Shown here: positions 1-13,993 of the stretch, piece by piece
Layout: every line of letters starts with the position of its first letter
How positions within the stretch are numbered: the first letter of the stretch is position 1
DNA from: Fasciolopsis buskii
Taxonomy: Eukaryota; Platyhelminthes; Trematoda; Plagiorchiida; Fasciolidae
DNA: 64,000 nucleotides
Direction: 5' to 3'
NCBI GenBank assembly: GCA_008360955.1
Contig: LUCM01005764.1
Location: 62,001 to 126,000, forward strand
The notes under the pieces: model-generated
Told to the model about the DNA's origin: nothing
The model's input: only the letters and a program-made list of their open reading frames with translations
Databases searched by the model: none
Translations under genes and position numbers: made by a program

Positions 1-3000
1 CGATGGCAATCCTTATATTTGTGTTTATAATGCTCAATGTTTGATAGTTGACAGTTCTGCAAATCAGAATCAAACCGAATTCGTGTTAGACTGCCCTGAC
101 TCACACGTGCGTATAACGTCCAAAATCAAAATGCAGCTAGGATGTGACTGAAATTAGTGAACTACGTGTTTCCAACATGGCTAACCTTCTTATCATCCTT
201 ATCACGTCGATCCCCGTCCTTGTTCACTTTTTTCATCCCCATGTATGATAACTCTCAGCCCTACGCAGAGACTTCATCAGTTCGCCACCGTGTGGGCAGT
301 TCTCATCAGAGAAAAATCGGAGTTAAAAACCACTGAACCCGTTGGGTCTTCAAGCGACTTGTCTATTTCTCATGTTGTATGACTCGCAAAACCCATCTGC
401 GATCCACAGATTCTCCCACCTGACAGCTGAAACGAAATGTCGCCATACTGGTTAGGGTTTAACGATCACATCAAAAATTGAACCGAAACTGAATGGTACT
501 CCCCGAAAATGACGCTAGGGTGGCGCTATATGGTCAAGTAACGTTGCTGAGTTTGGGTTAGGCCTCAACTTTGATATTCGTTCTCATAACCCGCTGTGTC
601 TGCTTGTAAGCATCCCAGTGAGTCGGGATTGTCCCCTACACGTTTTGACACTTATGAGTGTCGGTAAAGTCCAGCCCGACGGAATATCAATGCGTATCTG
701 GGGTATAACCTTTCGGTATGAACGAATCATTGCCGAGGTACTTATTACCAACCGTTAGTGTACCGTAGCGCAGACCCATACAACTTTAAGCACGTGAGAT
801 TCATGAATACCTCAGCAGTGATGACTTGCGATGGGCCACTGATCACCCAATCGAACATGCTTGGAATGGGTAGTGGAAGAGACTACACCAATTCTTTCTG
901 ACTAACACTAAGTGCTCTCCCGCCGATTAGGCACCATTGTTTAATGGCCTCGACCTACTTCTAGCAGTCCGGCCCAAAGTAAACACACATTTGGACAACC
1001 TGCATAATAAAGGCGTGAAGTGCTGAACCAAATCATGTGACCTGGTGGGCTAGTCTGAAGTTCCTCAGCAGCTGTGTCCATCGGAGAAATGCATTTATTC
1101 TAACCCAAGTCGAGGATGCTGAGATTGATTGTAAGTTACTAGGTGTTGGGTAACGTCTAATCACTGCTCCGTATTCTCCTCTCCAGCCAGTTAGTCCAAG
1201 CTCTAATTCGTTATCGTCCGTCCCCACTAGCTCGAGCGAGAATAGCCAAAATCAACCGATACAAAATCTCATCCTATCAAATGAAAGCATCGTACATTTA
1301 TAGGCTACTTTCCTTATATAGTTGCGCCTGTGCGACTGTCAGTATCTCATCGGCCGCGTCTTGAATGGTCCATCTCGTCTGTTGTATTTTAACTGATTAA
1401 TTCATGTCGTTTTCCTGTCGAATCCGGACCGCTCACCCTGATTGGTTAGCATAACTCACGACATGGCCTTCTCGGTCTGTATACCCACGATCGTGTCTTA
1501 TCAAGACACCATTATATCGGTTAGCGGCTGGTAGCCATTGAAATAACACGGCCTCAATCTGGTCTTGCGGTCTGCGCTCGCCCGCTGTCTGGCAGGATCG
1601 GAATGCATCCACGCCTGTGTTGTCAGCGATTCGTTTTGCACGGTCCACCATCGCGCAACCACCGATAACCAATGAGATAGCTCCATTAGAATCAGGCCCA
1701 ATGCCGATTAACTTACCATTACCTCTCACTAAGCGACAGTCAGAGGCTACTACCCAATGGAAAACTTATACAACAAAGAACTAGCTATCATGAAAGCCGG
1801 TTATCAACAATTATCAGTGGTACAGAAGGAAAACCAAACATAAATCTTCATGACTGTATATTCTACCTTAAAAAAATCTGGGTGACTAAATTCTGATACT
1901 AATGAACTTGACTATTGTCGGCTGTCGAGTAGACCTTGAGTCAACTACTCACATAGTCATTTCAGTGAATTTGTGCTTCATTCACGAACACGATATTACG
2001 TGACCCTAGCGGTCATTCTGTCTATGCAACGCGCCTAAATTTTCTGTATGGACTGCGATCGCACCTATTTGCGTAGCAGTCGTGGGAGTTGTCGCAATAA
2101 GAATCACGAGTAACGGGCAATCGTTAAAAAACCATCAATCAATACCTCAACCACTGGCGGCGAAAGATCCCCAAACGTTCTTGACATGCTCCTCATCAGT
2201 CGGTTGGCAAATATTAAGGGTATTTCACACGGACCTTGTCAGAGCATTTTGCAAACTCTGAAGGCTTTGTAAGTTCTTCATCAGTATAACCTTCCTTTTC
2301 AAGCAGTACCACTTGTTTCACCAAGGTTCAAATCCCCAGAGATCTAATTTCGTCAGCTTTCGCTTAGCGGTTCTCAGTTAATGGGGACGCAGGTCATCGT
2401 TTTGGGTTACTAATGGTTTGATTTAAAGATTCTTAAAGTTAAGTTTTCTCTCCTTCCGTGGGCTTCCGTTTACCACCCACTCCCCGGCGCAGGTACATGA
2501 TCTTCGCTGGTCCTACTGGACCAGCGGCGTTCATACTGCTACGGCTGTAAATCATCCATCACCTAAAGTGCATGAGCAAATGTGTTGCAAAATGAATCCC
2601 AGCGGTCCAACCTACGGGGTACAGGTCCGGACATCAACCCACAATCCTGACTCTGATAGTTGGATCGTACTGAACCACTCATATGATGCTGAGAACAGCT
2701 CTCTCGAATCAGATGACAAGTGCAGTAACTATATTCGACCACACGTGGAAGGGCACACAGGAATCGTGTGCTTATATAAGTAACATTTTATAATGTCATG
2801 CTCGTGTTCACCAAAATGGCCAAATTCAAACACTAACCTACGTCCGTACTCAGAAGTGACTAGAGAAACGGGTATGACTGTGGTCAACAGCCGAACTCAT
2901 TTACCCGTGAATGTGCCTGTAAAAATCATCCACCTGCTCAAATAAACGAAACGGGTCGGAACAACCCGTGCTCTATTTCAGTGTTAACATGAACGTGCTG

Positions 3001-6000
3001 AACGTTAACACGAACTGATGTTTGAATATGAAACTTTGTATGGACATCTTAAAATGTGAGCACCGATCCCAAAAATGTGAATCTAACAGCTAGATCCAGT
3101 CTGCAGCATGTGAATTACAATAAAAAAGCCTAAGCAATCCTACTGTGGTGCATTCGCACTTTAAGTCGGTAAAATTCTATCAAACAACAAAGTACTGTTG
3201 TATCTCGAGCTCTCCCAATCTCTCGTTAACTGATGAAGGGTACCAGAGCTGATTGTTTGCTCTGCGGTCAACGAGACCAAGGCCACTTTCCCACTGTTCA
3301 TCCGGTTTACCTGACAATAGCTAGGAATTGCATAAATAGTCTAGACAGTAGAGCGAGGAGAACTCGACCGAGAAAACGGTAAGAAAACCAAATCCAGCAG
3401 ACTCTGCTCCAGACTGTGCATTGTAAAATCAGATTGTCAGAAGCCTGAACGGCAGCTGCGCCTTGCCGTTCGATCTGATTTACCAAATGTACCATAACTC
3501 AATTGATCTGGACGTTTACGGATAGGTCACTTCCCGATCAGCCGGAGGACGCATTCATATAGCTTAATTTCTCTTTACTTCATTTGTGTTTGCTATATTA
3601 CGACCCCTTGACTCTTTACTGCCTACACATAACTGAAGAACACTGAACATTTCGTCTAGATCACTGTTGGTAGTGTCTTTGCAACAGCCCTGAGGGCAAT
3701 CTGGCCGGAGTCAAGTATCACACCGAAAATGGTTCGACCCGAACAAATCGGTAACAGCGTAAGTCAGTGTCTTCTTGTAGAGAAGCATAAGGTCAACAGG
3801 AAACATGGTCATAACATTATTCGTAAAAAACACGCGATCGGGGATGGTGAGAGGCAACCTCGATAACAATCGCAGACAATTCTCTGTTGATATCGTCATC
3901 TCGCCGATTGTTCGGGGCTCTGGTCTCATCTGGCGCAACATTTCCGGCCAAATTCCACATCAAAAGGTGACATGCTATGCAGCCTAATTCCACCCGGGTT
4001 TCCGATGGATGGCCGGAACGTTTCAAAGGTCATCAAAAAACTTGTTTGCACATGAGTAAGGAAGCAGAAGTTGTGTATAGCATGCACGCTCATCCCGAAC
4101 CTAGGGAAAGGATACTCAACTACAAAAACGTGCCAAAATCCTCGAAGTTTGGGGTAGGAAGACGCCACCGATTACTGTACAATAGTGTAGCGGTTAAAAG
4201 GTCGATAGCTAATAAGAATCTTACAGTTGAAGATGGGCCTCAATAAAAGGGCCACCCCACCTAATCTCTCCAAGTATCCTGGACGTAGATTGGAAACATT
4301 AGCTAGGTCCGACTGTAATTAGGGGATTTGAAGAACCCAAAAAAATATTTTAAAAGAGAGAAATCGTTGTGTTTGTTAGTCTCAATTGTCCGAATATAGT
4401 TCAAAACCCGTTTTCCTCAGATCGCTCATCTTTCGATGCTCATGATTCTTTATAGAACCGAACACAACATTGTATATAAGACTCAATGTTCTATTTGTCA
4501 GTGGCTTACGGTCAAATTTAGCTCCACTGACGGTTCAAAAATGGTTAATTTCTCGAATGTGCTAGTGTCAACCACTGTCTTTATTCGCATTGTGGTTTGC
4601 TTCTAGTGGTACTATTGGTAGCCCGTCTATGGTGTCTCGTTCATCCTAATAAATCGCGATTTCAATTGTTTACCATATACAGCACCTGTGGTTGAATGAA
4701 CTGAATCGGTTTTGTTGGTGATTTACCCCATTTTCACAACGAGAATTGTTTTACACTACCAACTGAAATAAACCAACCTACCTTCACAAGCTACCATCGT
4801 GGACTGAAACAAAGTACTCACTGATTGCGCCTTGCGGCTGAAAAGAAAGGAGGATGTTTTTCATCGGTCCTTGTCGGGCGACTGGCGCTTCGCCTCGACG
4901 TCAGCAGCGGATTGGTTGATTGGTGAAGGGGAGGACTGTGGACCAGACCAATCCAGCCAAATCGATTGACCTGTCGAGACTCCTATTGGTTGACTGTTTT
5001 CTGATAATTTTCATGTGCACACCTAAATTCATCACGTGACTGTTTCGGCGTGCTAATGGCAGAAAACCAGAACGATGATGTACCTACGCCAGATACGTTC
5101 TGTGGGTCCACTACAGTAGCCTGGGCCTGGATTCTGAACGAGCGCCGATTTGAAGTGACCCACTGCGGTAAACATGCCACCCCTGCAATTTGGCACGGCA
5201 GTCAGCGTGTGACATCGGACCACACCGAAATTTAAAGTCGATTGCTTCACCGCGTGCTGGCTCAGAGGATTTAGTCGAAGAGATCATGTGACCACCGGGT
5301 TGCTTAGTCTCAACAGTTCTCGATATTTTAATAGCATAAACAATTCATCTGTGAAAGCTGGATCCACTGAAAACCATTTAGGAAGTATCGCTGAGGTTCG
5401 CATACTTGTATGTGGGGCGTAGTCAGGGGGCACCTTTGACCGGTCTTGGCCAATGCGTCATAGCACTACTAGGGCTTGTATACTAGATGTGTGTATCCCC
5501 CCGGCATCTTGAAACCCGACGCATCAGTGGTGCAGGAATTGGAGAAGTTAAGTCTGATGTGGCTTGTTGTCATAGACGAGATGGTGGAAGAACAATAAAA
5601 GGTCTATTGGAAACGGGATATTAGAAGTGCCTGAAATACTTTCAGACTGGCAAATAGGTTATTTTTGCAATAGGGCCGACTGCTTTAAGATCTACGATGA
5701 AGAGGTCTGTATTGGAAAAATGAAGTTAGTATTTAATAACTCAGAGAAGTCTCTCAAAAAAGGAACAAATAAATACAAAACGATCAGGGTAGATAAGCCA
5801 GTTCCTATACCCCTCAACTATTATTAGATCAGAAATCAATCACAGATAGACATGATCGGCTAGGAATATTATGTCTGGGATATTTGGGCTAAGGAAAAGG
5901 CAAGGAAAGGGAGTTTTGTGGTTTTTTGAGCATTTCAAACAACCTGTCACTCATCACCAAACTGGTAAGCTGGTTTACCGGAGCCGACAAAAGTGACGAC

Positions 6001-9000
6001 CTTGGCCATGATTTACAACATTTGCTTGGTTTTGTGCAAGCAAGCTGAAAGTGGAATTCCAAACTGAAGTAGTTGTTCTCATCAGAAGTCTACTTGCTTG
6101 CAAACGTACTGTTCAAAGAAACCATTGAACATATCTGTTCCTCTGCAACGCAGAAAACAACACTGATTTTGAGCTTCTTGGTTAAGCGACCGTCTAAGAA
6201 TTTCCACATGCTTGAACAATGTGTGAGTGAAGTTTAGGTGGTTAGTTTGATTTTTTTAAACACTTGCTGATTTTATAGTTAAGCTTGGAAATAGCCAGCT
6301 GCCACTTTTGAAGATTGAATGTTTTATAAATCCAGTGTTGGTTGGATGATTACCGTGATAAATATTACCAAAGATAAAGCAGTGGTGTCAACTAGGGTCG
6401 GAAATGCTCAGTTTACCCGTGATAGGGAATTTTACAGGGCGAAAACAGCTAAATGTATTTAAGCACTCCGGTTGCTGGTTCCGTTAAGCTGCTGGTGCAC
6501 AAAAGTCAATGCGAATTGGTTCATGTATTTTGTCCAGAAACTTCCATCACCAAAAGTCATTCGGAACCTATTTCATTTTTGCCTGTCGAATACAATCTAC
6601 AGAAATCACACAGGTTATATGCTCGATCATGAACTGCAAACTCCACGTCGTACCCCGCAAAGCAGGTATTCTAGATGACTACTACGGTTTCCAGGGAGAA
6701 ACGATATCTCGTTTAATTTTGAAATGGGATCACATAGCGATTGTCATCTACAGAAGTCAGCTAAACCAGGATTAGGTTTAATGAAGGAATTATGACTTAT
6801 GGTTCATATCTGGAACAGACGCAGATGGGAACAAAGTTAAAAACTTGTTTCAGAGTCTCTGGTAACTTGGAATGTTTCGTCTCATCTTATGTTACTGGTA
6901 AAGGATGTGACGGAGAAGTCTCCAGACTAGGCCACATTGGCAAAGACCGTGAGTTTGCTGAACTTGGAGTCAGTGTGATTCAAGGTACACCGCTTTACCG
7001 GAAGGTTAATGGCACTAGTAAAATTGGATGAACATGAACTACATCGGCTAAACTTATATTCTCATCGTGTAGCCATTCAGCAAAATTCATTTTCTGTCAT
7101 GACTGCAATCAGATTTTACACCAGCCAGTGGAATGCAAATCATGTTCTCTCGTGGGCATCGGTCAATATTTGCCAGAAACATTTACATTGTGTCGTCTTG
7201 TCATACGAAAACTTTCCTTATTCGCAGTTCACATTCGAACTATGAGGACCCTTCATTTTTGTTGTTGTCGAAGACTTTAATCATGACAATATGAATTTTG
7301 ATGACCGCCTTGGACTGACAAATAATAAATTTTCTATCAGAGTAGACGCGCCGATTCATTATTTTTATTTGTCAACGGTTTTGAAATACCGTTCATTCAA
7401 AAAGATACATCTCCTGTTCGGAACATCATAACATCACTTTCCGAGAGTTTATTCAAAGGAATCTCACGTTACATACATATACTCATTTTTGAGCGTAACA
7501 CTGCACAAAAGCGATTCATCACATAAAGTCCAAGGTAGCACAAGAAAACGATAACAGAAGCTGATTGCAGTCATTTGCATGAACTTGATATTTCTTTACA
7601 CCGCGACCAACTGTTAGACAACGTTAACTTTTGTCATGAAATTGTGTACACACACGGTGGTCCTAATCCTCTCTACATCCAAAGTCGTTGAGACAACAAA
7701 AACAACGGTGTTAAACGGATGGAGAATGTTCCGCTACTAGACACAATGACTTCACCGATAATTACAGAAATAAAATCATAATACGAGAAAGAATAACTGC
7801 AGACGGATTTGCACCAAACTAAAATGATTTTATTTCATGAATGCTCTGCCGCGGATATCCAAACAGTAGCTATGAAAATGAACACTAACTGCTTCCACGA
7901 CAAAGCTCACTCCCGTTAGCGCAATTCATATGTGATTCCAGCACTAAGGAAGGAGCTGTTGGTATCAATACTGCCAAGTTGCTCACAGAATTGAAGACCC
8001 TCCAAAATTCGGAAGGCTGAATGTCCGAATGGACTTCATCCTACTGTCGTTAAACAGTGTGCGATACATTTAAAGGGTTCACTCACTGAACTGGTCAGCA
8101 GGTGTGCTAAGGAACAACTAATTGCCAGTGCGCATCACTACCGAGGATGCATGCGTCTACTTGGTTCAGGGCATTCTAAAAGGCTGTTCGTTTTCGTTTC
8201 AGAAAATCCACCAATTTTTCTGGTCTAATCATTTTGTAAAATTGAATAAGTGCAACGTTTTAGAAGCGCTAGCTTCTTCCTTGATTAACTGAGTCCAAGG
8301 TTCACGTGACAGCACGCTTGCTTGTTGTGGACAACAGAATTGATCTTAAACGTACTGACAGTTGGGAATTTCTGTACTCGTTAGGAAACCCTGGTCTATC
8401 TCATCCTTCTGTATCAAACGCACATCATTATTTTACCGAAAGAACTCCGTTTATAACTCCAACTTGATGCAACATCTGACTCCACTCCTAATGATTTCGA
8501 CATATTAACAAGGCCCATTCATTATTCTTTTCTAGCTATTTACGCATCACCACAAATATTTGAATAATCATGTATACCAATGATATTGTCATGGATTTTA
8601 AATATGGGAACAACTAACTGTATGAACCTCCTTCTTTTCTCTCTTCTTTTTTCAGTAATCCTCTGCGCATGAGCCATTCCTGAACCCACACAATTCCGAT
8701 GGTATATTATTTTTGCACTCCTAAGGTGTCCAGGGATCCTAACTATGAGTAAATTCTGTCGGTTTTACCAATAATCTGATGATTCTCATATGGAGACCTT
8801 GTGAACTACCTGGAGGTCTTCAGTTCACAAGAACAAACGAGGCCCAAGCACGCTATCGATACTTTCTTGAGACGATGAAGAATATATTCCAACGTCTTAC
8901 ATCCGAAATCTTTCAAGATGGCTAGATTCTGAGTTGAACATGTTTTTTTATTCCTGTTAATATGGTGAGTTTAGGTGCAAATCACGTGGTGCAGTCTGGT

Positions 9001-11322
9001 ACAGCTTCTCGCTGTCCTATGTATACAGGCGTCCAATGAGAACGGCGGCGATAAGCGATTGTGAAATCCAAACATTCACTGAATACGATTGGGCGGAAAG
9101 TATTCCACCAATCGAAGCATCAGTTTTAACATAAATGCATGAGCTGTAGATGTATCTTCATCGTGGTTCCCTTTTGTTGTGTTCCTATCGTCATGATCAT
9201 TTACGTAGCTTGGTTTGGGGGCCAATGCAGTAATTACTGGTAGTTCGTAACGATACGTTACTGTAACTGACCGAATTCACTACACTAATTCCAAACCCAA
9301 ATACTACGGTTATTTGATCTACCTTTTTGCTGGCATTCATTCAATAGTTACATTGATGATAATCTTTTTTTTCTTCTGACGAACTGCACTCAAGGGTTTA
9401 TCTGATACCACTCATTCTCCAAACAAGCACCTAATAAAATACGTATTTAATTCTTCCACATGATGTAACTTTAATCTTCTGTACACGTGAACAATAACAA
9501 CTATTAGATAATCTGTCATGTCCTGTACTGTTGGATATCTTCGTAATCACTCACTGAAGGTTAGCAAAATGTAAAAGCAGTTGTCTTCAGGTAAACAGCA
9601 ACTCCAACGCAAGTTTTTGTCTTTCTTATCTTGCCTCTTACCATCGAGTAAAAATTCCTGATAACCTTGTCACTTACAGTTCAACGCATATTGTACCAAT
9701 AAGCAGCATTCATGAAAACTATTCTTTAGAGTGAATAAAGTCCCAGTTTGGATTGACTGGACTAGAGAACATTCACACATTCACAAACAGTAACGATCGC
9801 ATGACCAAACGAATTTTTATAATATGGGCTTGTAATCGAAACGCCTACGCGTGGCACATGCGCAAAAGACTCAGAACAGATTAGAAAAGTAACAAATCAA
9901 ACAAATCTCAACTGCTAAATTGCGTTGTTATCGTGAGAATGGAATGTTCCATCATCGGATGATAACTGACAGATGCGAATTATGGAATAACATCACAAGA
10001 ACAGAGACATTTTCATCGATGATTACGGTAGTTTACTTAGTTGCACTGACAAAGCACTTTTTCCAGAGGGATACCTCCAGTAATACATCAATCCAAATGA
10101 ACATTTTGTATAAGTCGCCCCCACTCAGGACCATGCAATTTACAGCATAAAGGAGGTAGAAGAAACGTTTGGAATGTAAATATTTATTTATTTGGTGTAT
10201 ATATATACACATTTTTTAGGACATAAGTCGCTTCCCTATCTGTCTTCTGGATTGAACGTCAAAAGGCATTCTTAGAGTGGTTATCAGAAATTCAACATAA
10301 CTTGCGCTGAACCGGAAAGGAGCCTATCAGTATAGCCAGCAGTATTGCCAGTCGAAATCATCAAATACTATTGTTGGTGGAATAAAGTTTGTCTGAAGTA
10401 ACCTGATAAATTACATTTCTGGAGATCTATGGATCATCGCACTCGAAGTACTCGTTAACAGAACTGATGGATTACTAAAATGAAAGGTTTGGGATTTTGT
10501 GCCTGGGTAACTAACATGTATAGAATTTTACGCAAGATTTATACCATCAGACACCTGAAGCATTTCACATTTATTTATTTTCTTCAGAGGATGGCAACAT
10601 GTATTTGGTATACACTTCCACTGAGTTAAGATTAACATTCTCACCGTTGCTTTTAATCCATTCTCTGGTTTCCACATTACAGACTACCCACCTCCAAAAG
10701 TCAAGGTCAGCCAAACAGAGCTTTTATGCACCAGGATGGGAGCGAATTTCCACCTCGAGCACGAAACGTATGACAGACAGATGAATGGGGGAAATGCAAG
10801 CATATACCAGTGCACATTCTGATACAGTTTTTATCGCAATCGCTATCCCCGGATTTTTCAAACGTTCGTCTTGATTCAGGTTCAACCACACTCGCCTAGT
10901 CAGGCGGGAACGATCAAAATGGACTCTGACAGAGCAACGCAACCTTCTCCGCCTACTAGTCATTATCAAGGTCTCCTCAACCCAAAGCTTATTTGCCGGT
11001 TTCCCCCATCTAACGCATCGTTGTCTGTTCTTTGGCCTTCGCCCGCTTTCGCCCGTGACTGTGTAACAAAGTCAAGCTGCTTGCAAGCCGTCAGCGAACT
11101 AGGGTGTCGGCCCCATTTCCTACTCGTCCTCGGGCTTGCATTTGATCCAATTTCGAAGCCATCAGTCTAACTTGCGTCACAACAGTTTGCCAATTAGTCC
11201 TGTTCTTCTGGGTATACGTGTGCTTCTGTTTTGTATGGTTTATTGCATCCTGAGCAGAGTGAGCCTAGGCATTTGGCATCTGAATGCAGCTTTCTCATAC
11301 AAGTAGTTTGATAAAATAGGAC
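1..11322. other. No recognised gene
   Basis: Only short open frames of 60-99 codons scattered on both strands, without motifs. No tRNA, rRNA or repeat array was recognised, apart from a short (TA)n at 10197-10209. Confidence 0.6.
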
Positions 11323-11337
11323 GAGAGAGAGAGAGAG
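11323..11337. repeat. (GA)n microsatellite
   Basis: Short perfect GA run. Confidence 0.85.
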
Positions 11338-12025
11338 TAAATACGCGTAATTCTCACCGGTAGAGATGAGCCCTAAGACCCGCCATTAACAGTTCGCGAA
11401 TTGCATGTGAAAGACCGAAATGAGAAATAAGATATTTCCTACAAGTGAAGAAATGAGAAAGGAGCCTAAGTATGGGACGAGTGGAAGAATGGGAAGAAGT
11501 CTTGCACTGTTGCTTGAAGACGGTGTTTGTGTTGGATAGCACATTGCCTGAAAATACATTCGGAGCATAAGAATATTTTTCAGCAATGAAATCCGCAAGT
11601 TAATTTCTTTTAATTCCACTAATACATGCAAGAATTCATAGAGATTTGAAGGTAGCAATAAGATTCCTCTCTTTCAAACCGGGAAAGAATACCCGGGGAG
11701 TAGCAGAGCTAGCAGATGAAAAGGCATGAATCAACAAACTGAAAAACGAGTCCACAGAGTACTCAGAGATTTATCGGTCTAAGGGACAGAACGGAGAGTC
11801 TACTTAGTTTGGTGAACACAAATTCAACATGCTTGGTTCGCAAAAGTTTTTTGTCCGATCTATCCTGGAGCAACGGACAGAAGAATCTTTTCGGATGTAT
11901 TCCTTAATAAATGCTGCCGGTGCGAGGTCACTGTAGATAGATGAATAATTGAAAACAGGCTGAGGGTTAAAGGGGACATCAACGGACTTAAGGGCATTCA
12001 GTATTTTTGAATGGGAGGAAGAGCA

Positions 12026-12307
12026 TCACGTGAGTTTAGTCAGATTAACTAACAGATGACTAAGGGTGCTTTCGGCATTGTAAGTGCATCCAAAAACCAT
12101 ATCATCAACATAATTGCAACCAATGAAGTTTCTCGGAGTGATGGCGCTTGTTTTTGCGAAAAAGTAAAGAGGATAGCAGGGCCCTTCGGTAAATGCCTGA
12201 ATTTTGTGGTTCGAGTGAGGACATTTTCCCGTCAAAAAAAGTGTGGTTGTGAAAGTAGTCGCATAAGAAAATGCGCTTAGGGTAACACTGGCTATGCCGG
12301 AAAACAT
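12026..12307 (-). pseudogene. Reverse-transcriptase-like fragment with YVDD motif
   Basis: A 93-codon minus frame contains NYVDDMVFG followed about ten residues later by STLSHLLVNLTKL. This is the spacing seen after the catalytic Y-x-D-D of LTR-retrotransposon reverse transcriptases (Gypsy or BEL/Pao type). GPCYPLYFF upstream could correspond to the G-L-C-N-A-P-x-x-F motif. Neither flank extends convincingly into reverse transcriptase or RNase H, so it is at best a short decayed remnant. Confidence 0.33.
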
Positions 12308-13011
12308 TTCAAGGGCGAGCTGAATTGATAGTTGGAGATTTTGCTTTATCGAAAAAGATGTCTAAAGTCCTCCACAAGCTAAGAAAAGAAGAATAACGAG
12401 AAGCACCAAACCAGTGAAACATGATATATACCCGTATAAACCGCTTAATTCAGGGAAATGTAACGAAAAACTTTCGGTCGCGGCCTATCAAACTTCGGGT
12501 GTGTTAATTTTGCATCAAATGCACCGAAGCGCTGTTACCGGAGAAAATAGCGAGGATTAGCAACTCTAAGTTTATCAGTGGATGATGATTTGGCTGCAGG
12601 TTTCTAGCTTATAAGTTAGTTTGGTTTGGAACCAGAATACTTTGCCCTGCTTTGAAAAGATGGAATTCATTGCAGTATCTAGAACATTTCCAGTTGGGTT
12701 TGATTGGCAGGGCCAGTTGGCGAGTTCAGAGACTGTCTTCCTCAAAGGCGTATAAAATCATAACCGAGAAGAGTTCCTAACCAGATGGTCCTGTGATGCC
12801 GATATACATGTATTAAACACCGGCTTGAGAAAATGCATCGTGCCAAAGCGACAACTTGTGAATGAAATTTCACAAAAAGCCGCAATTAAGAGGCAGATAA
12901 ATTAACAGTGACAAACTAAATGTCATTTTTGTGTTTTCACCTTACCCATTTTGTGGTTTTTTAATATTACTAGTGCCTTTAGGGGGAAGAAAGTCTGCAG
13001 ATGGGCGATAT

Positions 13012-13939
13012 TGCATTCGCTCCTATGAATTCGGTTCCCAGCTATGTCTATCACCGACTTCAGCTAATGATCATTGTTATTTCATTATTAAACGAAGTAT
13101 AAAAGTAACAATAACAATCCTAACGAACAAGACTCCAAACAACAGGGCAGGAAGCACGAATCGAGGAAAAAGAAGAAGCTAATTTCCGCATACATCAATG
13201 AGAAGTCGGAGGCTGAACACCGCGTCGCCGTTTCCAGCCTTGTCCATCATGTGCAAAAGAGCACGAAGAAGCGGTCGATGAGCAGGTATACGCAATACGT
13301 GCCCAAGCCACCGAACGCGGTGCACGGCAATTATCTCAATAAGAGGACGACTGTCTGCACCCAACACACGATGATGCACTTCGTCACTGCTCAGCTGATG
13401 TTCCCATCAGACTCCAGCAATGTTTCGGAGACACCGGTTGCTGAAATCAAAGTTGACGGCCATCCTCAACACAGAGAGGCCAAGTCTCACAACCATAAAG
13501 AGAAACATTATGAACTGTGGCATTGTAAAGCCTTCCCTTGAGGGAAAGCGGATATCATGGTGGTGCCATTAGTGTTGCGGGTTCGAGAAAGCTGCTCCGG
13601 TTTCCACAATTCGTGATGTGACCTCCTACCCAATACATCCGTCAGGTGTGATCAGACTCCCGAGGGAATTGAAGCTATTGACAATCTCTAATCGATCACC
13701 ACAAAAGGTTAATACAGGCACAGACTCCTGTCAATTTTGACAAAGTACATCGCACTTTGAAGGTGCAAACCACATACCGTATCTGGATGCCTCAATCGCC
13801 AAGCAGTCTAATACAGTCTAACGCGTGTTGAATTGCCTGTGCACCGTCACTCAACAAGGCGGTATCATCGGCACACTGTAAGTCGAAACTCTGATCCCTG
13901 GAAGGAATTCAACTGTACCGTTTAAAAGACCAGATAATG
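13012..13939 (-). mobile_element. RTE-type non-LTR retrotransposon, 5'-truncated copy 1
   Basis: Matches copy 2 (30818 onward) almost base for base from TGCATTCGCT at 13012 to CAGATAATG near 13939, then diverges abruptly into unrelated AT-rich DNA. Read on the minus strand it covers the 3' part of the reverse-transcriptase ORF. The minus frame 13179-13379 contains HRVRWLGHVLRIPAHR, the conserved C-terminal motif of RTE-like endonuclease/reverse-transcriptase proteins. Abrupt 5' truncation is what incomplete target-primed reverse transcription leaves. The upstream frame has stops, so the copy is dead. A possible 5-bp target duplication (GATAT at 13007-13011 and again near 13950) is too short to rely on. 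Confidence 0.85.
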
Positions 13940-13972
13940 CGTTGAGGACTGATATGTACTTATAATTATGCG

Positions 13973-13992
13973 TATATAATATATATATATTT
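13973..13992. repeat. (TA)n microsatellite
   Basis: Near-perfect TA run about 35 bases beyond the truncated 5' end of RTE copy 1. Confidence 0.85.
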
Positions 13993-13993
13993 A

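Noticed and set aside
1032..1062. Similarity of ATCATGTGACC...TAGTCT here to 5284-5312
   Set aside because: Only about 30-40 bases at modest identity; could be chance.
2320..2345. GGTTCAAATCCCC, a perfect-looking B box
   Set aside because: No A box at tRNA spacing and no tail of the SINE family nearby.
13251..13541. Basic plus-strand frame (96 codons), repeated at 31057
   Set aside because: Antisense of the RTE C-terminal region with the RWLGHVLR motif on the other strand.
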